Shown: positions 6,801 through 14,627, counted from the first letter of the stretch. The stretch is 64,000 bases of DNA from Prevotella aurantiaca JCM 15754 (GCF_000614025.1 NZ_BAKF01000012.1:1-64000), one strand, 5' to 3'. Notes: generated by a model from the letters alone, not told the origin. Numbers and translations are program-made.

Positions 6801-8012
6801 AGGAGAAGACTTTGGTGCTACCTTTGGACCTATGGTTATTTCTTTTTCCTTACCATCAATTGTTACTTTTACTTTGCGTTGCTCCAATTCGCAAACAGAG
6901 ATAAGTCCTTTCTTGCTCTTCAATGGGCGTTGATAAAAGATGATAATATCTCTTATTTCGTGCTTCAGTTCTGGTGTTAGCTGCTTATGGAAAGCGGCTT
7001 GCGTTTCCCAAAGCTTCTCAAATTCATCCAAGTAATCTTGTCGATAAAAAGGTTTACTCTTTATGCTGATATGTGGGTTTTTTAGCGAAGCCCAAAGATA
7101 TTGACCAACTGTCTGTTTGTTAAAAAAGAGTTCTTTACTTCTGTCACTGATAGCACCGAGATAACCACTTGTATTTGCTATATGACCTTTTAAATCGCTG
7201 ATAACAAAGGCTAAAATTTCTTTGCTAACTTGTTGTTTTAATGCCTCAATTCTCCATTTTAAAGGTTGCAATTTTCTGTCTAAACCTTTTAAGTCAGCAG
7301 AATAAATTCCATATTTAGCAAGGAAAATTTTGTTTGTATTAACTTTGGTTTTACCTTCTAATTGTTGTTTAAACTCGTCTGTAAGTATCTCTGGATAATA
7401 CTTTTTCTGCTCGTTCCATATTCTTTCAAGTTCAGCAATTAAGTCGGAACGATAGTAATCTTGAGCAAATTTCTTACCTTTACTAAGCAATTGGAAAGAA
7501 TATTCTGCAGGAGTAAGATGCTCTTCGTAGAGTTTCTTTGCTATAGTCATGCCATCAAAAAGCTGTCCTTCTTCCTTATTGTTTGCTTTACGATTACTTT
7601 TATAGCCACGCTTTTTATTCAACATAAATAATACACGGGCAAATTCGTGAAGCGAAATCTTTTCTTCTGCAGCCTTTGCTCGTAGCTTATAGGTTTCAAA
7701 AGTAGTTCCTTTACCTTCCTCGTACAACGCTTCGTTAGATAACCAACCTTGATCTTGTAGAAGATTGCGAAGGTTTTGTCTACGAAGTTTATAGCGTTGA
7801 AGATTTATTCTTGCACCATGACGTTGCTGTCTATCCGAATTGGTTGTGATAGCCTTACCTTTTTCGAAGTTGCTTTTTTCATCTACGGTTAATGGATTAA
7901 CCCTTACCCCAAGTCGAATAATCGAAGATGATTCATTATCGTTGTCAGCTTCATTCACTAAAGCCCATCCTATACTTGTGGTTCCTAAGTCTAAACCTAA
8001 TATTTTTCTCAT
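3873..8012 (-). CDS. cas9: Type II-C CRISPR RNA-guided nuclease Cas9
   Basis: A 1,379-residue Cas9. RuvC-I is at the start (MRKILGLDLGTTSIGWAL, Asp8). An arginine-rich bridge helix follows near residue 65 (RHGARINLQRYKLRRQNLR). RuvC-II (EIRIEMARE) lies near 676, the HNH domain near 760 (FDVEHIIPKARLFDDS, with the catalytic His), and RuvC-III (HRHHAMDALTIAF) near 929. All nuclease residues appear intact. The C-terminal part contains two related segments around residues 1075-1110 and 1147-1180 (each with NGDAKKAF and ENPIY or KNPIY). The size and the lack of csn2 or cas4 place it with the large Bacteroidetes II-C enzymes. The tracrRNA gene diverges from it about 115 bases upstream. With tracrRNA and crRNA it cuts double-stranded DNA next to a PAM that I cannot infer here. 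Confidence 0.98.
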   Translation of the reverse strand: MRKILGLDLGTTSIGWALVNEADNDNESSSIIRLGVRVNPLTVDEKSNFEKGKAITTNSDRQQRHGARINLQRYKLRRQNLRNLLQDQGWLSNEALYEEGKGTTFETYKLRAKAAEEKISLHEFARVLFMLNKKRGYKSNRKANNKEEGQLFDGMTIAKKLYEEHLTPAEYSFQLLSKGKKFAQDYYRSDLIAELERIWNEQKKYYPEILTDEFKQQLEGKTKVNTNKIFLAKYGIYSADLKGLDRKLQPLKWRIEALKQQVSKEILAFVISDLKGHIANTSGYLGAISDRSKELFFNKQTVGQYLWASLKNPHISIKSKPFYRQDYLDEFEKLWETQAAFHKQLTPELKHEIRDIIIFYQRPLKSKKGLISVCELEQRKVKVTIDGKEKEITIGPKVAPKSSPVFQEFRIWQNINNILLINNDTNEKHSLDEKERNLLYQELSVKVKLSKTDVLKILNKKGKQWDLNYKEVEGNRTQAILFDCYNKIISLTGREECDFKKLQASEIRHHVTTIFKNLGFNTDILDFNPSLVKHELEKQPMYMLWHLLYSYESDNSRTGNEALLRKLEIDFGFPKEYATVLCDVVFEDDYSNLSVKAMRKILPYLEVGNDYSQACAYAGYKHSRRSLTKEELDQKIYKERLELLPKNSLRNPVVEKILNQMINVINTIIDEYGKPDEIRIEMARELKSSAAEREKATRAISQANAENQRIREILERDFALSYISRNDIIKYKLYQELEANGFKTLYSDTYISKEKLFSKDFDVEHIIPKARLFDDSFSNKTLEARDINLAKSNKTAFDFVQEKYGTEGAEAYKKKLDILLSKEVISRAKYNKLLMKEADIPSEFIERDLRNTQYIAKKACEILGELVKTVTPTTGEVTNRLREDWQLVDVMKELNFEKYQKLGLADIVEDRDGRKIKRIKDWTKRNDHRHHAMDALTIAFTKPAFIQYLNNLNARSNKSNSIYAIENKELHREDNKLKFNAPIPIHEFRAEAKRHLSAILISIKAKNKVMTQNVNKIKTKQGVIKKIQLTPRGALHNETIYGTKKRPIITMVKVGAALDEATINKISNLTIREALLKRLAEYNGDAKKAFAGKNSLEKNPIYLNEEKTKVLPALVKTVEWETYHPIRKPITPDLKIEKVIDKGIRKILKARLAKFNGDAKKAFSNLDENPIYIDEAKKIALKRVSIEGVLSAIPLHTLKDQAGKLIIGKDGKPVLGNYVQTSNNHHIAFYYDEDGNLQDNAVSFFEAAERKSQGIPIVDKNYNHDKGWSFLFTMKQNEYFVFPNEATGFIPTEVNLMDEANYDMISPNLYRVQTISKIIYDKSIIRDYLFRHHLETTVERIPNLKGITYKQLKSLPHLKGIVKVRINAIGKIVAIGEYD

Positions 8013-8092
8013 GCTTTTCGACCATTTATGTTAATAATATTGCGTAAAATTACAAAAATATTTTAAATTAAAGAAAACATGTATTGAAAAAC

Positions 8093-8123
8093 TTGCATAT
8101 TGTTTTAGAAAGCTATATCTTTG
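8093..8123 (+). promoter_or_regulatory. tracrRNA promoter
   Basis: TTG (8093-8095), 20 bases and TATCTTTG (8116-8123) form a consensus Bacteroidetes promoter. Its -7 element is identical to the one embedded in every CRISPR repeat. Confidence 0.8.
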
Positions 8124-8125
8124 CA

Positions 8126-8208
8126 ATACTAATTTTAAAGCAAATCACAATAAGGATTTTTCCGTTGTGAAGACATTAGGTTGCCTCGTCCTTAACGGGG
8201 CTTTTTTT
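8126..8208 (+). ncRNA. tracrRNA
   Basis: The anti-repeat at 8124-8150 (GCAATACTAATTTTAAAGC then AAATCACAA) is complementary to the 5' half of the CRISPR repeat with a small bulge. Next comes a stem around CACAA...TTGTG (8146-8169), then a G+C-rich hairpin GCCTCG...CGGGGC (8183-8201) followed by seven T, a rho-independent terminator. The RNA is thus about 80 bases, transcribed away from cas9. It pairs with pre-crRNA and anchors the guide in Cas9; in II-C systems RNase III normally trims the duplex. Confidence 0.88.
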
Positions 8209-8363
8209 ATGTCTGCATCTTTGCTTATAACTACTATACAAAAGGCGTATTATTAGTAAAGAGTGAAGACGAAATGTATGAAGAAAAGGAAAAGAAATTA
8301 AACTTTGATGATTAAAAAAGGTTGCAACAAACATAAGAAGGAACCTTATCACTATTTTTTCAA

Positions 8364-8720
8364 ATGGAGACTCTATATATAAATAAGGAGAATATATTCA
8401 CCAACTTTGATGAATTGAGCAACGTATGGGACAAATCGACAAGCTTGTCGTTATGTCTGAACATTCCTATACCCGACATTGAACCTGTCGTTACCGAACT
8501 TTTGAGAAAGCCATTGAACGATTTAGTTTTCAGTATTCTATCGGAAATAGCAGAAAAGGACGGATTAAATGAAGAGTTGATGCGTTTGATTTACAATCAT
8601 GGAGACAAGGGTTGCAAAGTTGCCATTGCACTTCGGAACGATTTACCAGCGGATTTAAAAATCTTATGTGAACACCATGACGACGCAGATATAAGAGAAC
8701 ATTATATGAATAAGCTATAA
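8364..8720 (+). CDS. Small acidic protein, possible immunity protein
   Basis: A 118-residue soluble protein starting METLYINKENIFTNFDELS. It contains amphipathic helices in the second half (ELMRLIYNHGDKGCKVAIALRNDLPADLKILCEHHDDADIREHYMNKL) that look like a HEAT-type or all-helical fold. I do not recognise a named family. It is directly followed by DUF2750 and SUKH-type genes, both common as immunity proteins against polymorphic toxins, so a similar role is suggested by context only. No toxin gene is present nearby. Confidence 0.65.
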   Translation: METLYINKENIFTNFDELSNVWDKSTSLSLCLNIPIPDIEPVVTELLRKPLNDLVFSILSEIAEKDGLNEELMRLIYNHGDKGCKVAIALRNDLPADLKILCEHHDDADIREHYMNKL

Positions 8721-8742
8721 ATTGAATCTAAGGAGAGAAACG

Positions 8743-9141
8743 ATGGAAGTATCTAAACAGGAACTTGAGGCCGTCATAGTTCTATCGCCAGAAAAACGTT
8801 ATGACTATTTCGTAAAAAAAATATGCGATTGGGAAAAGGTATGGACGCTATATGAAGACGACTATATTGTGCTAAACGAAGCTAAGAACGGAAAGTTATA
8901 TGTGCTATTGTTTCCGTTTAAAGACTTTGCTAAGCACTATGCAACAAACACAAGAGACATGAAAGGTGTCTCATATAAAAGTTTTGAGCTTTGCGAATTC
9001 CTTGAGACGATTGTAAAGAAACTGCAAATGAACAAGGTTAACCATGCTTTGATTTTTCCAGTTGCTGATGGTTATGGACTGAATGTATCAATGGAAGATA
9101 TGGTTAAGGACATTCAAAGCGAAATGGAGAACTACAAATAA
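8743..9141 (+). CDS. DUF2750 family protein
   Basis: A 132-residue protein. ATG 8743 is chosen because AGGAGA lies at 8731-8736, one of the few clear ribosome-binding sites in the window. The family pattern is easy to see: residues 5-30 SPEKRYDYFVKKICDWEKVW, then LYEDDYIVL, LYVLLFPFKDFAKHYA, FELCEFLETIVKKL and a final HALIFPVADGYGLNVSMEDMVKDI. DUF2750 proteins are small soluble proteins of unknown biochemical function that often occur in immunity gene clusters. It lies 22 bases after the 118-residue gene and 5 bases before a broken SUKH gene, probably one operon. Confidence 0.8.
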   Translation: MEVSKQELEAVIVLSPEKRYDYFVKKICDWEKVWTLYEDDYIVLNEAKNGKLYVLLFPFKDFAKHYATNTRDMKGVSYKSFELCEFLETIVKKLQMNKVNHALIFPVADGYGLNVSMEDMVKDIQSEMENYK

Positions 9142-9146
9142 AAGAT

Positions 9147-9580
9147 ATGAAGCAAACTATTATTAAGAAATTGAGTGCCTTCTTTAAAGAGAACACAACG
9201 TTATTAGGCATCGCTGCTACCAACGAGCAAATTGGAAATGTCGAAAAAGTACTTCTTGTGGTAATGGATAACGACTACAAAGAGTTTATTTTGAACTTCG
9301 GAGGTGCTTATGAAGCATAGCCATTCATGCTTTTTAGAACGGAACATTGATAGGGAAAGCTACAATTATCGACCTAACGACGAATGCTCGCCATCTTTTT
9401 AATACGGCAACTCTCTCCCCCGAAATAAATTAATGTCTTGTTTTCTCTGATGACGGGGTTGGAAATCCAATAGCAATAGCACCAAATGAAGAAGTTGTAC
9501 TCTTTGACTACGATATAGAAGAAAAGCAAAAACTTGCCAATAGCTTTGAAAAACTAATTGAAGATAACTTTATCAACTGA
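9147..9580 (+). pseudogene. Broken SUKH (SMI1/KNR4-like) immunity gene
   Basis: ATG 9147 opens a 57-residue frame (MKQTIIKKLSAFFKENT) whose second half reads ATNEQIGNVEKVLLVVMDNDYKEFILNFGG, the typical start of a SUKH domain, then stops at 9320. In another frame the family continues as IGKATIIDLTTN, then after an in-frame stop as VFSDDGVGNPIAIAPNEEVVLFDYD and SFEKLIEDNFIN, ending at 9580. At least one frameshift and one stop separate the parts, so the gene is probably inactive. It closes a small immunity cluster with the two genes upstream. Confidence 0.7.
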
Positions 9581-9657
9581 TTAAAAAAGCCTCAACAAAG
9601 AAGTAAAACAATGAGTAGAAGCTAAAATGGTAAGATGAAAACAGACTAAACAACAAT

Positions 9658-9704
9658 AAAAAAAGTCTTCAAATGTTGTATATTGCACATTTGAAGACTT
9701 TTTT
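9658..9704. terminator. Rho-independent terminator of the immunity cluster
   Basis: AAAAAAGTCTTCAAATGT and its complement ACATTTGAAGACTTTTTT form a long stem around a TGTATATTGC loop. The A and T flanks let it serve both strands, including the minus-strand gene at 9722-9874. Confidence 0.8.
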
Positions 9705-9721
9705 AATATGTTCTCTCAATC

Positions 9722-9874
9722 CTAATGCAGCAGATAATAAACTGCTTCGCCAACTGATTTGCCTGCACTATAGACTAAATAGCAACACAATGCAACAATT
9801 ATTGGTCGTGTCCTCCATCGCATATATCCTTTAAATGCAGGGTGACTTGCAAGAGATTTTAAAAACTTTTCCAT
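9722..9874 (-). CDS. Small membrane protein, 50 aa
   Basis: A 50-residue frame starting MEKFLKSLASHPAFKGYMRW. A hydrophobic stretch near residues 24-36 (RPIIVALCCYLVYSAG) suggests one membrane helix. It starts 18 bases after the stop of the OmpA-like lipoprotein on the same strand and is followed by a terminator, so it is likely the last gene of that transcript. I do not recognise the family; its reality rests on position and composition. Confidence 0.5.
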   Translation of the reverse strand: MEKFLKSLASHPAFKGYMRWRTRPIIVALCCYLVYSAGKSVGEAVYYLLH

Positions 9875-9892
9875 TATTAAATCAATTGAATC

Positions 9893-10750
9893 CTATTTTT
9901 CTGCTGATTCAGGAGCCTTACCAATAAGGTCCATAAACTGATCAAGCTTAGGAGTAATGATAATTTGTGTACGACGATTGCGCTGCTTTCCAAGCTCAGT
10001 ATCATTAGTTGCGATTGGATTATACTCGCCTCTTCCACCAGCAGTAAGACGCTTTGGATCTACACCGAAGTGAGTTTGCAAGTATTGTGCTACTGAAGAA
10101 GCACGCAAACAAGAGAGATCCCAATTGTTACGAATATTCTTCATCTTATCGCTTTGAGCGTTTACAGGCACGTTATCTGTATTACCTTCGATCAATACAT
10201 CGTAATCTCTGTAGTCAGAAATAATCTTTGCAATCTTGCTAAGAGTCTTTTCTGCACGTTCATTTACTTCGTATGATCCGCTCTTATAGAGCATATTATC
10301 TGCCAACGAGATATAAACAACGCCCTTCAACACTTGAACATCAACTTCCTTAAGTTCTTCCTTGCTAAGACTACGTGTAAGGTTGTTGGTGAGAACGAGG
10401 TTGAGTGAGTCGCTCTTACTCTTAACTTGAACAAGATGACGGATATATTGGTTGCTCTCGTTAATTTGGTCTACCAATTTTGAAATATTGATATTGTTTG
10501 AATTTGCATTGTTCAAACTCTTGTCAAGACTGCCCTGCAACGCTGCAGCACTAGCCTTAGCTTGTGCCAATTGGTCTTCCAAGCTCTTGATACGAGCATT
10601 GTTTGCCGCAATAGTTTCCTTTGCATTCTGATATTCACCAGATAATCGTTGGTTCTCAGATTGGCAGTTTTGCAAATCTTTTTTGCTGGCACAACCAGTA
10701 AACAAAAGTGCGCCTGCGCACAAGGTTAATACTAAAAGGTTCTTTTTCAT
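9893..10750 (-). CDS. OmpA-like peptidoglycan-binding lipoprotein
   Basis: A 285-residue outer-membrane lipoprotein. I start it at ATG 10750 (MKKNLLVLTLCAGALLFTGCASK), because this gives a lipoprotein signal with the lipobox Cys at residue 20, and because the longer frame would begin inside the likely promoter region. A coiled coil (about 25-100, SLEDQLAQAKASAAALQGSL) leads into an OmpA C-terminal domain (about 155-265) with VLIEGNTDNVPV, LRASSVAQYL and GRGEYNPIATN-ELGKQRNRRTQI. The key Asp and Arg that bind diaminopimelate in peptidoglycan are present. It probably links the outer membrane to the cell wall. Confidence 0.9.
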   Translation of the reverse strand: MKKNLLVLTLCAGALLFTGCASKKDLQNCQSENQRLSGEYQNAKETIAANNARIKSLEDQLAQAKASAAALQGSLDKSLNNANSNNINISKLVDQINESNQYIRHLVQVKSKSDSLNLVLTNNLTRSLSKEELKEVDVQVLKGVVYISLADNMLYKSGSYEVNERAEKTLSKIAKIISDYRDYDVLIEGNTDNVPVNAQSDKMKNIRNNWDLSCLRASSVAQYLQTHFGVDPKRLTAGGRGEYNPIATNDTELGKQRNRRTQIIITPKLDQFMDLIGKAPESAEK

Positions 10751-10836
10751 ATTACTAATACTTTTAAATTTATACTCAATAATATTTCTTTTACCTGCAT
10801 ATAACAGGTGCAGACGTATTTCGCCTGCTTCTTGTA

Positions 10837-10844
10837 CAAAGTTA
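10837..10844 (-). promoter_or_regulatory. -7 element upstream of the OmpA-like gene
   Basis: TAACTTTG on the minus strand, about 85 bases upstream of ATG 10750. A good -33 element is not visible at the expected distance. Confidence 0.4.
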
Positions 10845-10935
10845 TTCATTTGACGGGAGATACCTATAAAAGTAAAAAAGCTTTATATTATTTTAAGCGA
10901 TTTTAGACATTTACAGCACATAAACATCTATTTTC

Positions 10936-11340
10936 CTACTCAATAGGCTCTATCTTAGGTGCTTTCACATCTGTTATTTGCGTGTTATTGGTTCCTGTTT
11001 CTTCCTTTGTAGAAGGCGGAGGAGTGGCCGAAACATCAATAGGTTCAGGTTCCGGTATATTCTTTAAGTTCAAGTTTGCATCGTTCGATTCAACGTAATC
11101 AACTTTCTTATTTTCCTTAACCTCTACTTCTTTTGCTTCTTCCTTGGTTAATACAGGAATTTTTGAAGTAGTATCAATACCTATTACCGTTCCCGACATA
11201 TCCACTTCGTACTTGCGTGGGGGTGCCATCTCACGTGTTGCCATCAGTATTGACAGCAATATTGAACCGAAGAAGAGTACTCCAGCGCAAATAGCAACGG
11301 GCTTGGTGTATGTAGGTTTCTTATTTCCTTGTGGACTCAT
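10936..11340 (-). CDS. Single-pass membrane protein with acidic, proline-rich tail
   Basis: A 134-residue protein, started at ATG 11340 (MSPQGNKKPTYTKPVAICAG), two codons after another possible ATG. One membrane helix (residues about 14-35, VAICAGVLFFGSILLSILMA) is followed by a hydrophilic segment rich in Glu, Lys and Pro (NIPEPEPIDVSATPPPSTKE), presumably periplasmic. The layout resembles a short TonB-like or envelope-spanning linker, but no TonB C-terminal domain is present. I do not recognise the family. A complete promoter precedes it. Confidence 0.7.
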   Translation of the reverse strand: MSPQGNKKPTYTKPVAICAGVLFFGSILLSILMATREMAPPRKYEVDMSGTVIGIDTTSKIPVLTKEEAKEVEVKENKKVDYVESNDANLNLKNIPEPEPIDVSATPPPSTKEETGTNNTQITDVKAPKIEPIE

Positions 11341-11394
11341 AAGCACATTGTTGTAGAATCGAACTTATGCAAAAGCAAAGTCATATGTATTGTA

Positions 11395-11426
11395 CAAAAG
11401 TACTGAAAATATCCAATACCACCAAA
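11395..11426 (-). promoter_or_regulatory. Promoter of the 134-residue membrane protein
   Basis: On the minus strand TTTG (11426-11423), 20 bases, then TACTTTTG (11402-11395), about 55 bases upstream of the start codon. Confidence 0.65.
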
Positions 11427-11441
11427 AGAATGCACAAAATG

Positions 11442-11885
11442 CTAATATTTCTTCTTGTTTATCTGATGGTCAGATACCGCATCGCTGGCTTTATTGAGGG
11501 TTTTGCCGACTCTTTCACCGAATCTTTTGCCAGAATCACTTATCCTTTTAAAGAAGCGTTTGGTTTTCTTTTGAACCTTACTTGCTGTATTTCCAATTGA
11601 TTCAGACTCGTTTTCTACAAAGTCTCCCACTCCTTCGCCTATGCTACCGAGCCCTTCTTTAATCTTTTCTCCAGATGTTTTCTTCCTGTTACTTGTTGTA
11701 CTTGTATCGTAATCGCCGTACTGTTCTGTAGCATAAGGCTCTGTCTGCGGCTTCTTTTTTGCGGTCGTACTCTGTTTCTTTGCAGGCACTGGATAGTTTA
11801 AAACTGCATTTGTCTGTGCGCTAACGCTTGTGCTTATTCCTATAAAAAGGAAGGTAAGCAGGGTATAAATAATCTTTGTTTTCAT
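11442..11885 (-). CDS. Secreted basic protein of unknown function
   Basis: A 147-residue protein. I start it at ATG 11885 because MKTKIIYTLLTFLFIGISTS followed by VSAQ is a clear signal peptide; the longer frame upstream has no such feature. The mature part is basic and low in complexity (AKKQSTTAKKKPQTEP, then NRKKTSGEKIKEGLGSIGEGVGDFVE, then KKTKRFFKRISDSGKRFGERVGKTL), with a repeated amphipathic pattern that could contact membranes or polyanions. No family recognised. The upstream neighbour on the same strand is the glycosyltransferase gene at 11936-12718, 50 bases away. Confidence 0.6.
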   Translation of the reverse strand: MKTKIIYTLLTFLFIGISTSVSAQTNAVLNYPVPAKKQSTTAKKKPQTEPYATEQYGDYDTSTTSNRKKTSGEKIKEGLGSIGEGVGDFVENESESIGNTASKVQKKTKRFFKRISDSGKRFGERVGKTLNKASDAVSDHQINKKKY

Positions 11886-11935
11886 TTTATTCTGAGGATT
11901 TGATTTATATAAAGAACGTTGACTTTTCGACAATA

Positions 11936-12718
11936 TTACTTTTTTACGAATTTTCTTACTACAAACCAAGCGTGTTTTGTAAGGGTTGAGAACAAACCGT
12001 AGTGCTTGCACATAACTTGAAAACGCTCTCGAAGCGATGCCCGGTGATGCTTTGTGGTCTGCCCTTCTTCCATATAATGAGCAACCACAGCGTGCACATT
12101 TCTTAATAAAAGACCTTTGCGTTCGCCCTCACGCATTATCTTTATACACCAATCTACATCGGCAGAATATCGATAACGTGTATCGAAAGGAGTTTTACGA
12201 GCTATGTCTAACCGAGCATAAAAAGCTTGATGACACACCAACATACCATCTCTAAACGACTGCCAGGTTAGGTTTTCTGGTGGCTGAAGTCTACGTTGAT
12301 ATAAGAAAATTCCTTTTTCATCTACTATATCCGTATCCCCATACACTACAGCAGGCCGTTCCTCGCCATCTCCAACCTCTGCTGCCAATGCCACTTTCTC
12401 AAGAGTATCGGCAGTTGGAAAGCGGTCGCCAGCATTTAAAAACACTACATAATCGCCCTTCGCACGCACCAATCCCTTGTTCATAGCATCGTAAAGACCT
12501 TTGTCTGGCTCGCTATATATTCGAACAACGTGCCCATTTTCGGCACTATCAGACATATCTTTGTAAGCCTCAGCTATTGCAACAGTGTTGTCGGTAGAGG
12601 CTCCATCCACGATAATATGCTCTATTGTGGGGAAGTCTTGCTTCAAAACACTATCTAATGTGGGCTGCAACACATCGGCAGCATTGTATGTAATGGTGAT
12701 TACTGAGAATGTTATCAT
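11936..12718 (-). CDS. Glycosyltransferase family 2
   Basis: A 260-residue GT-A fold glycosyltransferase. The N-terminal nucleotide-binding strand reads MITFSVITITYNAADVLQPT, followed by EHIIVDGASTDNT, the SEPDKGLYDAMNKG motif and the metal-binding region AKGDYVVFLNAGD near residue 100. Proteins of this WcaA-like group transfer sugars from nucleotide donors during capsule or O-polysaccharide assembly on the cytoplasmic face. The start overlaps the stop of the upstream GT4 gene by four bases, so the two are translationally coupled and probably act in the same glycan pathway. The acceptor sugar cannot be told from sequence. Confidence 0.88.
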   Translation of the reverse strand: MITFSVITITYNAADVLQPTLDSVLKQDFPTIEHIIVDGASTDNTVAIAEAYKDMSDSAENGHVVRIYSEPDKGLYDAMNKGLVRAKGDYVVFLNAGDRFPTADTLEKVALAAEVGDGEERPAVVYGDTDIVDEKGIFLYQRRLQPPENLTWQSFRDGMLVCHQAFYARLDIARKTPFDTRYRYSADVDWCIKIMREGERKGLLLRNVHAVVAHYMEEGQTTKHHRASLRERFQVMCKHYGLFSTLTKHAWFVVRKFVKK

Positions 12719-13989
12719 ACTTCTTTCGTCTTTGAATTAGCAAGCGCTTTCTCGTAAACAGCTATGTATTGTGCGGCTACTTGAGCCTGAGAATAGCACT
12801 GCTTCACTTTTTCTACAGCTTCGGCAGACAGCATTTCATAGTCTGCCACATTCAGCACCCAGTGTATTCCTGTTGCCAAATCGGTTGAATCTTTCATCTT
12901 AACCACGTATCCATTGCGTTCATGGTCTATCATTTCAGGTATGCCACCTACCTTAAAGCCCACGCAAGGCACGCCACAAGCCATCGCTTCCATTACTGTG
13001 TTGGGCAGATTATCGGACAAAGATGGTGTTACAAACACATCAATGGCATTATAAACGTCTACTATCTTTTGCGTATCGCTAACATATCCCAGTGGGAACA
13101 TTGGCAAATTGAATTGTTCGCGTAGGTCTTCAGCGTGTCCTCCGAGCACTACAACCGCCGTATTTTCGAGCATTTCGGGGTGTTGTTCCGCCATTTTTCG
13201 ACACGCATCTACCAAGTAGTTCATACCTTTATTATGGTTTGTAACTCGTTGAGATGCGAAAAGTACCAAACGTTTATCGGCAGGTAAGCCCAGTTTTCGG
13301 CGTGCTTCGGCCTTATCAACCTTGCGAAAAACATTTGTATCTATGGGGTTTGGAATACATTCAATCGTATTCTGCCCAATCAATGCACTTTGTTTTGCTT
13401 CGCCTTGCAGCCACTTACTACACGTTATATATATAATGTGTGTTCGTCCTTCTATCGCTTCTTTACGCTTCCACGTTTGTTTTGCAAGGTCTCTTCCTAT
13501 ACCAGAAGGTAGCAAGCGGCACTGTTTGCACTGACTTTCGAACTTCCTACAGTCTAAAGTAATATGACAAACAGCAGTAGCGGGCCATATATCGTGCATC
13601 GTCCACACAAGCGGCTTACCCGATTTCAATATCTTTTCAATACTTTTGAGGGAGAGCATACCTTGGTTTATCCATGCTAAATGAATTACATCAGCATCTT
13701 TAAACACTTGCAACTCGGTAATATCAGTACCCGCATTGGCTATATCGATGGCAAAAAGATTGCGTTTAGAGAAATGCAGATGCCAAAAAACACACCACCG
13801 TTCCCATAGTCTATTCCACCTTGTACACCAATTATTCTTGATTGTAAACACAGTTTCTTCGTCGCTCAACCTATCGCGAACAAGCATATTTGCTTCGATT
13901 CCGTTATTATTAAGTGCGACTTTCAAGCGGTTTGCAGCCACAGCTGCACCTCCCGTTTGCTCACTTGTATTCACAATCAGTACTTTCAT
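12715..13989 (-). CDS. Glycosyltransferase family 4
   Basis: A 424-residue GT-B fold glycosyltransferase. The N-terminus MKVLIVNTSEQTGGAAVAAN is the acceptor-side Rossmann fold. A Cys-rich stretch lies near residues 145-165 (HITLDCRKFESQCKQCRLLP), as in a subset of GT4 enzymes. The C-terminal donor domain carries RLVLFASQRVTNHNKG, FVTPSLSDNLPNTVMEAMAC and the E-x7-E type motif ending GVPCVGF. It likely builds an exported polysaccharide together with the GT2 enzyme encoded next to it. A minus-strand -7 element TATCTTTG (14016-14009) lies 20 bases upstream. Confidence 0.9.
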   Translation of the reverse strand: MKVLIVNTSEQTGGAAVAANRLKVALNNNGIEANMLVRDRLSDEETVFTIKNNWCTRWNRLWERWCVFWHLHFSKRNLFAIDIANAGTDITELQVFKDADVIHLAWINQGMLSLKSIEKILKSGKPLVWTMHDIWPATAVCHITLDCRKFESQCKQCRLLPSGIGRDLAKQTWKRKEAIEGRTHIIYITCSKWLQGEAKQSALIGQNTIECIPNPIDTNVFRKVDKAEARRKLGLPADKRLVLFASQRVTNHNKGMNYLVDACRKMAEQHPEMLENTAVVVLGGHAEDLREQFNLPMFPLGYVSDTQKIVDVYNAIDVFVTPSLSDNLPNTVMEAMACGVPCVGFKVGGIPEMIDHERNGYVVKMKDSTDLATGIHWVLNVADYEMLSAEAVEKVKQCYSQAQVAAQYIAVYEKALANSKTKEV

Positions 13990-14008
13990 CTTACCTTATT
14001 TTACTTGA

Positions 14009-14016
14009 CAAAGATA
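14009..14016 (-). promoter_or_regulatory. -7 element of the glycosyltransferase operon
   Basis: TATCTTTG on the minus strand just upstream of the GT4 start. No good -33 element is visible, so this is a partial match. Confidence 0.45.
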
Positions 14017-14244
14017 CATGTTTTCAATTAAATAACGGAAAGAAGCCTCTAAATAATGCTATAAAACTTCTACAAAAACGAACTGAAAATAAAGGAAACA
14101 CACCTCGTTTACAATGAAAAAACACAAAACCCAAAAGTGTTATACGGTTTTTATCAAAGGATACTAAAACTCCAAAACATTTGATTTTCAATCTTTGACA
14201 TACATCAAGATTTTGCAATAACATTAAAAATAGACCCCGAAATA

Positions 14245-14276
14245 TTTGCAAGAATTACAAATTATAGCTACCTTTG
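14245..14276 (+). promoter_or_regulatory. Promoter of candidate non-coding RNA 1
   Basis: TTTG (14245-14248), 20 bases, TACCTTTG (14269-14276): a full consensus match with no coding frame downstream. Confidence 0.7.
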
Positions 14277-14282
14277 CATTGT

Positions 14283-14476
14283 CAAAAGGTTAATAGATTG
14301 TTTAGGTTAGTAGTAATAGATTTAGGTTTTTAGTTATTTTTAAAAGGTAAAGTTTAACAGATTGTATTACAAAGGAAGCAAGGAGGCCGTGAGGTTTCCT
14401 CTATTCAAAAGAAAAGAACAATTAAGGTTAAACAACATAAATGCTGAAGCTCGTTGAGAGTTTCAGCATTTATTTT
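14283..14476 (+). ncRNA. Candidate non-coding RNA 1 (about 190 nt)
   Basis: A strong promoter is followed by about 150 bases without a usable reading frame, then by a terminator hairpin AAATGCTGAA/TTTCAGCATT (14440-14470) with a T-rich tail. An internal hairpin AGGAGGCC-GTGA-GGTTTCCT (14383-14402) has a GTGA loop. The layout (promoter, AT-rich linker, hairpin, terminator) matches the element at 17907-18105. This could be a free-standing sRNA. I do not recognise an Rfam family. Confidence 0.55.
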
Positions 14477-14627
14477 ATACCTATTCCATCTTTTTGCTGC
14501 AAAGAACATATCCCAGTCGGATACCATTAGCCTTTCAAGAACTCTCATTTCTTACGCAAGAAAAACTTAAAAGAACTACTTTCATTTTGTAAAGAAAATT
14601 ACAATAAAAAACGATAATATCGCTTTC

